NCBI GenBank assembly: GCA_002440825.1
Contig: DJVH01000096.1
Span: 69,676 to 84,458, forward strand
From: Bacteriovoracaceae bacterium UBA6261
GTDB lineage: Bacteria; Bdellovibrionota; Bacteriovoracia; Bacteriovoracales; Bacteriovoracaceae
Direction of reading: 5' to 3'
Length of the DNA stretch: 14,783 nt
The notes beneath the pieces are model-generated. The model did not search any database. It saw nothing but the letters and a program-made list of their open reading frames with translations, and had not been told where the DNA came from. The position numbers were made by a program, and so were the translations under genes. This document shows, piece by piece, positions 7,162 to 14,444 of this stretch (position 1 is the stretch's first letter; the number at the start of each line of letters is the position of its first letter).

Positions 7162-8135
7162 AGGACATCCTCAGGTTTTAAATGACATTCAAAATTTTCC
7201 TCAAACAATTCAACCTGGAGAGTCGGATGATGAATTTTAAAACTCTTCTTGAGTTCTTTTGTGATCTCCACCAGTTTTTTATTGTCCAGGGTCAGTTGAT
7301 TCATTGTGAGGTGGGCAGTCAGAGCAGTTTCTGTGGTACTCATGGCCCAGATATGCAGATCATGAACTTCTCGAACATCAGTTAAGCCTTCCAGGTAAGC
7401 TTTCACAGCAACCGGGTCAACGTTTTCCGGTACAGCATCCATGGAAAGTTTCACAGAATTTTTCAGAAGATCCCAGGTGCCCCAGATAATGATAAGTGAA
7501 ATAAGAATACTCACGGCCGGATCAATCCAATTCAATCCGGTGTAGGAAATCACTACCGCGGAAATCACAACTCCAAATGAGATGAGAGCATCGGCCGCCA
7601 TGTGCAGGTAAGCACCTTTAAGATTGATGTCGTCGTTTTTATCTTTAAAAAATAAAAGCGCCGTGGCAGCGTTAATCACAATCCCGATAGCGGCCACAAT
7701 CATCACCGTTTTTGATTCAATAAGATTGGGAGTCATCAACCGGTGAACGGCTTCCCATAAAATAATTCCGACGGCGATCAAAAGAAAAACAGCATTGAAA
7801 AGGGCCGCAAGAACAGACGATTTGCGAAGCCCGAAAGTAAAATGGCGGGTTGGTTTTTTTCCGGCGAGCCAGAATGCGATCCATGCCATCAACAGTCCCG
7901 CGACGTCGGAAAGATTATGTCCGGCATCAGCAACCAGGGCAAGTGACTGCGACCAGTAACCATACAATCCCTCGACTATCACAAAGATCAGATTGAGAGA
8001 TATTCCCAGCACAAAGGCAGTGTTGTAGTTTTTGGGCGCGTGATGGTGGTGACCGTGATGATGGTCGTGATCATGATGGTCGTGTTCGTGATCGTGGTCG
8101 TGATGATCGTGTTCGTGATGATGGTTATGACCCAT
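7158..8135 (-). CDS. CDF-family zinc/divalent cation efflux protein (CzcD/ZitB-like)
   Basis: A 325-residue inner-membrane metal/proton antiporter. The first 32 residues carry 20 histidines, interspersed mainly with Asp and Glu, a cytosolic metal-binding tail. Six TM helices follow (about 39-60, 64-84, 105-129, 142-163, 175-197, 204-223), then a cytoplasmic domain typical of CDF dimers. Zinc-site motifs HxxxD occur in TM2 (H73, D77) and TM5 (H178, D182), the pattern of Zn-selective members. The start at 8135 has AAAGGAAG closely upstream and overlaps the secreted protein gene by 11 bases. The glutaminase start overlaps its stop. Zinc as main substrate is a family-level inference; Co2+ or Cd2+ are also possible. 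Confidence 0.93.
   Translation of the reverse strand: MGHNHHHEHDHHDHDHEHDHHDHDHHHGHHHHAPKNYNTAFVLGISLNLIFVIVEGLYGYWSQSLALVADAGHNLSDVAGLLMAWIAFWLAGKKPTRHFTFGLRKSSVLAALFNAVFLLIAVGIILWEAVHRLMTPNLIESKTVMIVAAIGIVINAATALLFFKDKNDDINLKGAYLHMAADALISFGVVISAVVISYTGLNWIDPAVSILISLIIIWGTWDLLKNSVKLSMDAVPENVDPVAVKAYLEGLTDVREVHDLHIWAMSTTETALTAHLTMNQLTLDNKKLVEITKELKKSFKIHHPTLQVELFEENFECHLKPEDVL
7168..7172 (-). promoter_or_regulatory. Ribosome binding site supporting a TTG start for glsA
   Basis: GAGGA on the minus strand lies six bases before the TTG at 7161. There is no in-frame ATG in a better position, and translation from TTG gives the normal GlsA N terminus. The site is inside the 3' end of the CDF gene. 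Confidence 0.6.
8040..8129 (-). repeat. Low-complexity His/Asp codon repeat in the CDF gene
   Basis: On the plus strand this stretch is a degenerate run of GTG/ATG/ATC trinucleotides, coding for the His-rich tail (residues 3-32 of the exporter). Such runs are prone to slippage, so tail length may vary between strains. Confidence 0.7.
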
Positions 8136-8823
8136 GCGCGCTTCCTTTAGGTATCAGGCATTCAAAAATAACTTTATAGGCTTCCTGTCTCTCTCTTTTG
8201 GTCATGTATGGATTGACTGTATTCCAGATCGCCATTTTATCTGCGAGTGGAAGATGACAAACACCGACTCCACTGTTGATATAGCATCCAGGATGGTAGG
8301 CGAGAGTAAACTCAGTGATATGATCACACGTTTTTTTCTGTTCAGCTTTATTATCTGAAACAGGGCAATTGCCGTTTAAAAAACAATCGTCGACAAGACC
8401 TTTTTGCAGACAAACCATGACGGAATAAATCCATTTGATTCCTTTATCTGAAAATTTATTTTTCTTTATATTGGAGACGTATTGTGAACAGGTGGGGAAA
8501 GCGAGCTCCGTAAAATAATTCACTCCAACATCAGAACAGTGATAATTTTTTTCCATGCAATGATAAAAGCCGCACATTGTATATGGGAAGCAAACTTCTC
8601 CCTTCGGCAAATTGGCGACCATATAGTCATCGGTTTGTGTTAAGCACGACTCTGGTGATGATCCGCAATCGCCGAATTTCGGTTCCAGCTTTTTCAAGTA
8701 AACAGATTTTAATTCCGTTTCAAGCGTGGCCTTTATTGTTGTTGCGGTATCAGCGGCAAACGTAATGTTCAGGTAACCAAGGATCGCAATAAATACTGTT
8801 GTCATCAGAAGGTTTTTTCTCAT
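8125..8823 (-). CDS. Secreted cysteine-rich protein, possibly stanniocalcin-like
   Basis: A 232-residue protein with a clear Sec signal peptide (basic MRKN, hydrophobic core, likely cleavage after A23 in ITFA-AD). The mature part has 14 cysteines, an even number that suits seven disulfides in the periplasm or outside the cell. No enzyme motif is visible. The stretch from about 110 to 205 reads F-x-D-K-G, then a helix with VCLQKGLVDDC, then CDHITEF, a CY and a VCHL. From memory this resembles the cysteine spacing of stanniocalcin-type glycoproteins (F-x-x-x-G-K-x-F, KCIANG, CSTFQ, ECY, VC). That similarity is tentative. It is the first gene of the CDF-glsA-MscS operon. The SD is weak (TTTTTGG before the ATG). 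I cannot assign a function. Confidence 0.7.
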   Translation of the reverse strand: MRKNLLMTTVFIAILGYLNITFAADTATTIKATLETELKSVYLKKLEPKFGDCGSSPESCLTQTDDYMVANLPKGEVCFPYTMCGFYHCMEKNYHCSDVGVNYFTELAFPTCSQYVSNIKKNKFSDKGIKWIYSVMVCLQKGLVDDCFLNGNCPVSDNKAEQKKTCDHITEFTLAYHPGCYINSGVGVCHLPLADKMAIWNTVNPYMTKRERQEAYKVIFECLIPKGSAHGS

Positions 8824-8869
8824 CCAAAAAGAATAATCTTATTTAAGTCGCGTTGTCTAATCTGCATTC

Positions 8870-8885
8870 TTAAACGATCGTTTAA
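8870..8885. promoter_or_regulatory. Perfect 16-bp palindrome, candidate TetR operator
   Basis: TTAAACGATCGTTTAA is a perfect inverted repeat with no central spacer, in the 148-base divergent gap between the secreted-protein operon and the efflux operon. It ends seven bases before the -35 of the best efflux promoter. A partial half-site ATCGTT recurs at 8904-8909 within the promoter spacer. TetR-family regulators commonly bind such palindromes, and the efflux operon encodes one (12756-13418). The pairing is inferred from position and symmetry. Confidence 0.65.
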
Positions 8886-8892
8886 AAAAAGA

Positions 8893-8920
8893 TTGACGGT
8901 ATAATCGTTGGGTCTATATT
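8893..8920 (+). promoter_or_regulatory. Sigma70-type promoter of the efflux operon
   Basis: TTGACG at 8893-8898, a 16-base spacer and TATATT at 8915-8920 place transcription start near 8927, giving a leader of about 45 bases. A second -10-like hexamer, TATAAT at 8900-8905, overlaps it. It has no good -35, and its -35 region would fall inside the palindrome. Either promoter would be blocked by a protein on the palindrome or the adjacent half-site. Confidence 0.6.
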
Positions 8921-8971
8921 GTGACAAAAGACATAAAAAAGTATGAACCTAATTCTTAGTAAGGATGTCGC

Positions 8972-10288
8972 ATGAAACGTACACCATTCATTGCACTGCT
9001 TGCAGGACTTTCCTCGTCTGTTTTCTTTGCATCAGCTGTTGCTTTTGCGGAAAACGGCTTGAGCCTGGACCAGGCAATCTCTGAAGGCTTTGCAAACAAC
9101 CCGCAGTTAAAATCAAGTGAAGCAGCTCTTCTTGAAGCCCGCGCAAAAAAACGCGAAGCTTTCGGTGGCTACCTCCCTCGCGTGGATCTCACCGCCAATC
9201 ATTTTTTCGATTTAAAGTACCAGCAGATTCAACTTTCACCGACATCGGTTTTTGAATCCATTTATCCCAAAACAACTTACGGGGCCCAGGCGACGTTAAA
9301 TTTATTTGATGGATTTAAAACGAGCTACAGCTATGCGGCCAGTAAGGCGGGCGCAACGGCCGCTGACTTCGAACATGAGCACGCAAAAATGGCGACGGAA
9401 AATGCCATTCGCCTGAAGTATTTTCAGGCCCTCGGCGCACAGGTGCTGGCCAATGTAGCGGAAGCCAATGTCAAAACATTAACTGATCACTTGAAACGCG
9501 CTCAGGATTTATTAAAACAAGGTGAGTTTACAAAAGTCGATGTTTTAAAAGTTCAGGTGCAGGTTGAAACCGCCGTGCCGGAAAGCCTGGCGGCACAGGA
9601 CTCGGCCCTGCTTGCCCGCAAAGCTCTTGCAGAGGCCATGGGTGTTGAAGGAGACAGCAGACCTCTTTTAGAATCACTTCCTGTTCCTGACAATAGCAAG
9701 ATCAAAACTCTGGCCGCGGCCAATTCAGCTCTTGCAGAAGGAAGACTTGATTTAAAGGCGCTGGAAAAAAGAGTGGAAGCGACGGAAGACGCTTACGAGG
9801 CCACTCGTTCCACCTGGATGCCAAGAGTGAACTTGATTGCCAATTACGATTATTACAACAACAGAAACTTCTCCTTCACAGAATCGGATAAATTTCGAAG
9901 CTCATACGCAGTAGGAGTTAACCTGGTCTGGAATCTTTTTGACGGCGGTTCAAGCTATGCCCGTCAGGAAGGAGCTTACTATCAGAAGTTGCAACTTGAA
10001 CAAAAAGCAAAAAAATTATCACTTGCTTCAGTCAACGAAATTGAATTCTGGAAACGACGTTACGAAAACAGCGTCGTTCTTTATTCGGCAAAACAAAGAT
10101 CAGTAGAAGCTTCCCGTGAAAGCGTTCGCATTTACAAAAATGGTCTGAAAGCGGGGACGAGAACAAACTCTGATTTGCTGGACGCTGAACTTGACCTCGA
10201 ACGCGCAGAGGCCGGAGTTGTTAAAGCGCAGGTGGATGCAGTTGAAGCTTATCTTAATTTAGAATTAGCAATGGGAAGGAGAATTTAA
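8972..10288 (+). CDS. TolC-family outer membrane efflux protein
   Basis: A 438-residue protein with a signal peptide (MKRTPF, hydrophobic core, cleavage after A26 in VAFA-EN) and two OEP repeats. The first starts LSLDQAISEGFANNPQL and the second lies around residues 250-435. Long amphipathic, alanine-rich coiled-coil helices alternate with beta-strand segments containing the LNLFDG and WNLFDGG signatures before the membrane strands. TolC-type trimers form the outer-membrane duct of tripartite pumps. It begins the efflux operon, with AAGGA six bases before the ATG. Its last codons contain the AAGGAGA that serves the adaptor gene one base downstream. Length is typical of the family. Confidence 0.93.
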   Translation: MKRTPFIALLAGLSSSVFFASAVAFAENGLSLDQAISEGFANNPQLKSSEAALLEARAKKREAFGGYLPRVDLTANHFFDLKYQQIQLSPTSVFESIYPKTTYGAQATLNLFDGFKTSYSYAASKAGATAADFEHEHAKMATENAIRLKYFQALGAQVLANVAEANVKTLTDHLKRAQDLLKQGEFTKVDVLKVQVQVETAVPESLAAQDSALLARKALAEAMGVEGDSRPLLESLPVPDNSKIKTLAAANSALAEGRLDLKALEKRVEATEDAYEATRSTWMPRVNLIANYDYYNNRNFSFTESDKFRSSYAVGVNLVWNLFDGGSSYARQEGAYYQKLQLEQKAKKLSLASVNEIEFWKRRYENSVVLYSAKQRSVEASRESVRIYKNGLKAGTRTNSDLLDAELDLERAEAGVVKAQVDAVEAYLNLELAMGRRI

Positions 10289-10289
10289 T

Positions 10290-11141
10290 ATGCCAGCTAA
10301 AATTAAAAAATTTGCGGTACCGTTTCTTATCGTATTCGTATTACTTGCCGCTTATTTTGGATATCAAAGTTATATGCACGTGAGTACAGACAACGCTCAG
10401 GTGTCCGCCCACTTCTTGATGTTGTCTTCAAGAGTAAATGGAACAATCAGCAAAGTGTTCGTTGAAGATCACCAGAAAGTAAAAGCGGGAGATATCCTTG
10501 CTCAGATCGATACGAGTGATTATTCCAATGCAAAGAACGCGGCACAAGCGCAGGTGGCTTCGTTGGAAGCGCGCGTGAATGAAGCGCGCACAAGCTATAC
10601 AAGAGCAGCTGAACTTTTCAAGTCTCAAGCAATCTCAAAAGAAAGATATGACAAGGCCAGTGCAGATGTAAAAGATCTTGAAGCGAAATTAAAAGCGGCA
10701 AAATCGCAGGCAGAGCAAGCGGGGCTGAATGAATCTTATACACGAATTATCGCACCCGCTGACGGCATCATTGCTAAAAAATCGGTTGAACCAGGACAAT
10801 TTGTTCCTGCAGGCCAGCCTTTGTTTGGTTTCGTTGCTGAAAACAAAAGATGGGTTGTCGCAAACCTGAAAGAAACTGAATTGAAAGATGTAAAAATCGG
10901 ACAAAAAGTAAAAGTGGAAGTGGATGCTGTTTCCGGAAAACATTTCGAAGGAAAAGTAACATCGATTGCACCGAGTACAGGAGCTGTCTTCAGTTTGCTT
11001 CCTCCTGACAATGCGACCGGGAACTTCACAAAAGTTGTACAGAGAATTCCGGTAAAAATTGAACTTGAGAATTTGTCGGAAAAAGATGTTGATGCTCTAC
11101 AATTGGGTTTATCAGCTGTTATTTCGATTCTGGTTCATTAA
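10290..11141 (+). CDS. emrA: EmrA/HlyD-type membrane fusion (adaptor) protein
   Basis: A 283-residue periplasmic adaptor anchored by one N-terminal helix (about 8-26). It has STDNAQV (32-38), the EmrA signature, and then lipoyl half-motifs around VNGTISKVFVEDHQKVKAGD (49-68) and IIAPADGIIAKKSVEPGQFV (153-172). These bracket a helical hairpin of about 78-147. The C-terminal beta-barrel contains GAVFSLLPPDNATGNFTKVV (231-250) and QRIPVKIELE, diagnostic of EmrA-type proteins. E. coli EmrA is about 390 residues; this one is shorter mainly because the hairpin is short, so it should reach less far towards the outer-membrane duct. It links the TolC-like protein and the EmrB-like transporter encoded on either side. 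Confidence 0.93.
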   Translation: MPAKIKKFAVPFLIVFVLLAAYFGYQSYMHVSTDNAQVSAHFLMLSSRVNGTISKVFVEDHQKVKAGDILAQIDTSDYSNAKNAAQAQVASLEARVNEARTSYTRAAELFKSQAISKERYDKASADVKDLEAKLKAAKSQAEQAGLNESYTRIIAPADGIIAKKSVEPGQFVPAGQPLFGFVAENKRWVVANLKETELKDVKIGQKVKVEVDAVSGKHFEGKVTSIAPSTGAVFSLLPPDNATGNFTKVVQRIPVKIELENLSEKDVDALQLGLSAVISILVH

Positions 11142-11153
11142 TTAAGGCAGATC

Positions 11154-12740
11154 ATGCGCAATAAACTTATTGTCTTAACCGCGGTCCTTGCTTCTCTTCT
11201 TGAGATCATCGATACGAGTATCGTCAACGTCGCGATTCCTTCGATGATGGGAAACCTCGGCGCGACTCTCGATGAAATCAGCTGGGTCGTGACCGGCTAT
11301 ATTATCGCCAATGCGATCGTTCTTCCCATTTCCAGCTGGATGTCAGCGCAAATGGGACGCAAACTTTATTACACAAGTTGTATTGTGATTTTTACGGCGT
11401 CTTCCGTGGCCTGTGGTCTTTCGACCAGTCTGGGGATGCTCGTCTTTTTCAGAATTATTCAAGGCCTTGCCGGAGGCGCGCTTCTGCCGACCTCTCAGGC
11501 CCTCATTTTTGAATCGTTCCCTAAAGAAAAAGCGGGAATCGCCAGTGCGATTTACGGAATGTCTGTTATGGTCGGGCCGACTGTCGGTCCCGTTCTTGGC
11601 GGTTATTTAACGGATCATTTTGGCTGGAGAATGATTTTCAATATCAACCTCCCGATTGGAATTATCGTAGCAATTCTTTCCTTCTTTCTGGTGGAAGATG
11701 TCGGTTACGATCCGGCCCATCAGTTGACCAAGGAAGAACTCAAGGCCAAAAGAAAGGCCCAGAGAACACCGATCGATGTCTGGGGACTTGTCTTCCTGGT
11801 TTCTGGAATCGGCTGTCTTCAATTTGTTCTTGAACGCGGACAGGCGGATGATTGGTTCGATTCCAATCTGATTCTGATCAATACCATTATTGCTGTCGTG
11901 AGCATCGTCGGTCTTATCTGGTGGGAACTCAGAACGAAGCACCCGATTCTCGAATTGCGCCACTTTAAAAATAAAAGTTTTACCGGCGGCGTTCTTCTTA
12001 TGAGTGGTGTCGGCGTTGTTCTTTATGGATTAATTTTTATCATTCCCGTTTTTGTGTCTACAATTCAAGGACTCACGGCGACTCAAACTGGTGCACTCTT
12101 TATTCCAGGGGCCTTGTTTGCGGCGATGTTGATGCCTTTAATCGGTGCGAGTCTTCGCAAAATAGACGCGCGCTATCTGATTGCGACCGGTATTATCGGA
12201 CTGTCAGTGGCCGCTTATCAAATTTCTTTTTTCGATACTCTGACGTCGGTTGATGGAATGTTTCTTCCGCTGTTGATCAGAGGAGGCGCACTGGCCTTTT
12301 TATTCGTTCCCATCAACACCATTGTTCTTTCCCAATTTCACGGTCCGGAAATCGGTCAGGCCGCAGGACTTCTCAACCTGTGCCGCCAACTCGGAGGAAG
12401 CGTGGGCATTGCGCTTATTTCCACCTTTTTCCAGCGCTACCAAGTGACGTCATATTCGGTTCTTGCCAATCATGTGACGATGCTTGATCATGAGGCCTGG
12501 AGACTCGCTCATCAGATTGCCGCAAGCATGCAGATGAAAATGAGTGAAGTGGTGGGCATGGGAACACACGCGATGGATGCTGTGAAAATCATGACCGGAT
12601 TAGCTCACAAGCAAGCCTTCGTTATCGGTTATCAAAAAATTGTCCGCATTATTGCTTTTGGATATCTTCTTTCACTTCTTCCTCTGGTTTTACTGAAGAA
12701 AAAAGAAGGCGCCATTGCACCAGTGATGGATGCACACTAA
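11154..12740 (+). CDS. emrB: EmrB/QacA-type MFS drug exporter (DHA2, 14 TM)
   Basis: A 528-residue proton-driven multidrug transporter of the inner membrane. D20 in the first helix (LLEIIDTSIVNVAIPSM) is motif D1, QMGRK (66-70) is the loop 2-3 region, R100 in FFRIIQGLAGGALLP is motif B, and GPTVGPVLGG (141-150) is motif C of drug exporters. About 14 hydrophobic segments span the length. The loop after TM6 (about 179-208, KEELKAKRKAQ) is long and strongly charged. The C-terminal half has a periplasmic/amphipathic segment around 445-485 before the last helix, as usual in DHA2. The start lies 12 bases after the adaptor stop, with AAGG upstream. Together with the two preceding genes it makes a complete tripartite pump. 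The exported compound is unknown. Confidence 0.95.
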   Translation: MRNKLIVLTAVLASLLEIIDTSIVNVAIPSMMGNLGATLDEISWVVTGYIIANAIVLPISSWMSAQMGRKLYYTSCIVIFTASSVACGLSTSLGMLVFFRIIQGLAGGALLPTSQALIFESFPKEKAGIASAIYGMSVMVGPTVGPVLGGYLTDHFGWRMIFNINLPIGIIVAILSFFLVEDVGYDPAHQLTKEELKAKRKAQRTPIDVWGLVFLVSGIGCLQFVLERGQADDWFDSNLILINTIIAVVSIVGLIWWELRTKHPILELRHFKNKSFTGGVLLMSGVGVVLYGLIFIIPVFVSTIQGLTATQTGALFIPGALFAAMLMPLIGASLRKIDARYLIATGIIGLSVAAYQISFFDTLTSVDGMFLPLLIRGGALAFLFVPINTIVLSQFHGPEIGQAAGLLNLCRQLGGSVGIALISTFFQRYQVTSYSVLANHVTMLDHEAWRLAHQIAASMQMKMSEVVGMGTHAMDAVKIMTGLAHKQAFVIGYQKIVRIIAFGYLLSLLPLVLLKKKEGAIAPVMDAH

Positions 12741-12755
12741 AACTAAGGCGAAAAA

Positions 12756-13418
12756 ATGTCTGCTCCAAAAAAATTAGGGCGGCCGGCAGAGGTCGACAAA
12801 AATAAAATCATGAAAGTCGCACGCACGCTTTTTGCCGAGTCAGGTTTTGAAGCAGCAACGACCAGACAGATTGCAGAGAAAGTGGGCTGCAATGTGGCCA
12901 TGATCGGCTATTATTTTGGAAACAAAGAAGGGCTTCTCGACACTATTATCGACAGTTATTTCCGCGAAGCTGTGGAAGTCTACGCCCGCATAGATAAACA
13001 GACAGAAAAGAACAGCGAAGATCTGGCCGAAGAATTTCCAGAATTCAAAGATCCGGAGATCAGACAATTTTGCAAGGCCCTGGTTGAATTTGGAACATAC
13101 GCTTTCTCCAACAGAGAAATTCATCAGATCATGATCAGAGATGCAATGAGCGGTGGAAAACTTCTCTTCAACTCTCTGGTAAAAAACGACAATGGTGTTG
13201 TTCCTCTTATTCATCAGAAAATACGTCATTTTATTGCGCAAAAAAAATTGCCTCCTGATACCGACATCAGTTGCGTTTCGCTCACGCTTATCGGAGCGGT
13301 CACGACAACTTGTATTTCCAGTCAGGTGGCTTCAAAAATTCACGGATTCGAAAAAGTGGATGAAAATTTTTTCCGTCGAGTTTACATCTTTCATATTAAA
13401 AACATATTCAGACTATAG
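12756..13418 (+). CDS. TetR/AcrR-family transcriptional regulator
   Basis: A 220-residue repressor-type protein. An N-terminal HTH (residues 12-58) carries all the family landmarks: ARTLFAESGFEAATTRQIAEK, the recognition-helix region CNVAMIGYYFGNKEGLL, and a following long helix. Residues 70-220 form a helical ligand/dimer domain with low family conservation, so the inducer cannot be named; it may be a substrate of the pump. It follows the exporter gene by 15 bases with AAGG before the ATG. It sits inside the efflux operon, so it is probably autoregulated through the palindrome at 8870-8885. Repression of the pump operon is the natural inference from context. Confidence 0.93.
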   Translation: MSAPKKLGRPAEVDKNKIMKVARTLFAESGFEAATTRQIAEKVGCNVAMIGYYFGNKEGLLDTIIDSYFREAVEVYARIDKQTEKNSEDLAEEFPEFKDPEIRQFCKALVEFGTYAFSNREIHQIMIRDAMSGGKLLFNSLVKNDNGVVPLIHQKIRHFIAQKKLPPDTDISCVSLTLIGAVTTTCISSQVASKIHGFEKVDENFFRRVYIFHIKNIFRL

Positions 13419-13433
13419 GCTAAGGATCTAGAG

Positions 13434-14357
13434 ATGCATCTTTTCAAATTAATTTCTTTCGTTTTAATAACTCTTCTTCTTGCGCTTGTTTCGTGTTCAA
13501 GCGTAGAAAAAAACGACCCGGAAAATACGGATGCGTATTGGGCAAAGCTGGTAAGAAAATCAGAAAAAAAAGGATCAAGAAAAATGTCCATTCTCGACGT
13601 TTTGAAACAAGAAAATCCTCATTTGTATGCACAGATTGACTCTGATTCAAAAGATCCCGATCTTCTTAACTTCTGGGGAAAAAGTACCAATTTTGATTCA
13701 GGGGCTAAAAAACAAATTCTCAGCGATGCCATCATGACTGATCTCCAGAAAAAATTTAATATCGTGAATGACAACAGAATAGTTCACGCCGGAATTACTC
13801 ATACCTATGGGTATCTTTTCAGCGTTCTCGATACACCTTATGGGTTCAAAAGAAAAAGATGGATTGAACCGACGTTAAATTATGGTTTTGCTCTTTCAGG
13901 CAATGGCCTTTCGCCGGAAACACTGAGAGGAGCTCTTCTTTCTAATGTGACTTACTTCACAGGAAAAATTGCTTTTAAACAGGAGAGTGATAAAGCGGCG
14001 CTGGAGCATTTAAAAAATGTTTCCGATGAATTAAAGAACTTTGACTACAGAAAACTGCAGACGACTTATATTGAAGAGGACATTTCAGAATCTCCCATCA
14101 CGCTTCGCACGGCCTTGGTTAAGCTTCCTTTCAAAAAAGTGGATGAAGAAAACGATGCGCTTTTGATTTATTCCGTCTGGAACCAAAAAGAGAAAAAAGA
14201 GGTACTCATTACTGCCTTTCCTATAAAGAAGGACGCCTTTAATAAAATCGTGGACCCTGCCGGATTTGGCAAAAATCAGCCGATTGCTGTGCGTTATAAT
14301 GCTTATGTTGAAGGTCTCATGGACCAGAAATTGACTGGAACGCGAAAAATTCATTGA
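13434..14357 (+). CDS. Predicted outer-membrane lipoprotein of unknown function
   Basis: A 307-residue protein with a lipoprotein signal peptide: basic N terminus, hydrophobic 6-19 and lipobox LVSC with C21. Ser22 after the cysteine favours outer-membrane sorting. A charged linker (25-55) leads to a globular domain with HTYGYLFSVLDTPYGFKRKRW (about 122-142) and a mixed alpha/beta C-terminal part. I recognise no family or catalytic motif. AAGGA is seven bases before the ATG and the gene starts 15 bases after the TetR stop, so it is likely the fifth gene of the efflux operon and under the same control. Involvement in pump function or envelope maintenance is a guess from context only. Confidence 0.75.
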   Translation: MHLFKLISFVLITLLLALVSCSSVEKNDPENTDAYWAKLVRKSEKKGSRKMSILDVLKQENPHLYAQIDSDSKDPDLLNFWGKSTNFDSGAKKQILSDAIMTDLQKKFNIVNDNRIVHAGITHTYGYLFSVLDTPYGFKRKRWIEPTLNYGFALSGNGLSPETLRGALLSNVTYFTGKIAFKQESDKAALEHLKNVSDELKNFDYRKLQTTYIEEDISESPITLRTALVKLPFKKVDEENDALLIYSVWNQKEKKEVLITAFPIKKDAFNKIVDPAGFGKNQPIAVRYNAYVEGLMDQKLTGTRKIH

Positions 14358-14394
14358 AATCAGGGCGAAAAACTTTAAAAATGAATAGACAAGG

Positions 14395-14424
14395 TTGACT
14401 GAAATACGTTAGTTTTCCTTATAC
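14395..14424 (+). promoter_or_regulatory. Promoter of the DUF3465-like gene
   Basis: TTGACT at 14395-14400 and TTATAC at 14419-14424, with an 18-base spacer, lie about 20 bases before the ATG at 14445. The start would be near 14431, so the leader would be very short. The 87-base gap 14358-14444 shows no hairpin terminator for the operon before it. Confidence 0.5.
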
Positions 14425-14444
14425 CAACTATTAGTGAGGCTTTA

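Noticed and set aside
8040..8129. Possible CRISPR or tandem repeat array, from the repeated GTGATCATGATG-like text
   Set aside because: It is in frame with the CDF gene and encodes its His/Asp tail; there are no spacers or fixed repeat units.
10736..11029. Several overlapping minus-strand frames within the adaptor gene
   Set aside because: They overlap one another and a clear EmrA frame; no start signals or motifs.
11607..11963. 118-codon minus-strand frame inside the EmrB-like gene
   Set aside because: Antisense shadow of a well-conserved transporter.
12840..13241. 133-codon minus-strand frame inside the TetR gene
   Set aside because: The plus-strand frame encodes an unmistakable TetR protein; the antisense frame shows no family signature.
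14358..14394. Rho-independent terminator after the lipoprotein gene
   Set aside because: The stretch is A-rich but has no GC-containing stem followed by a T run.
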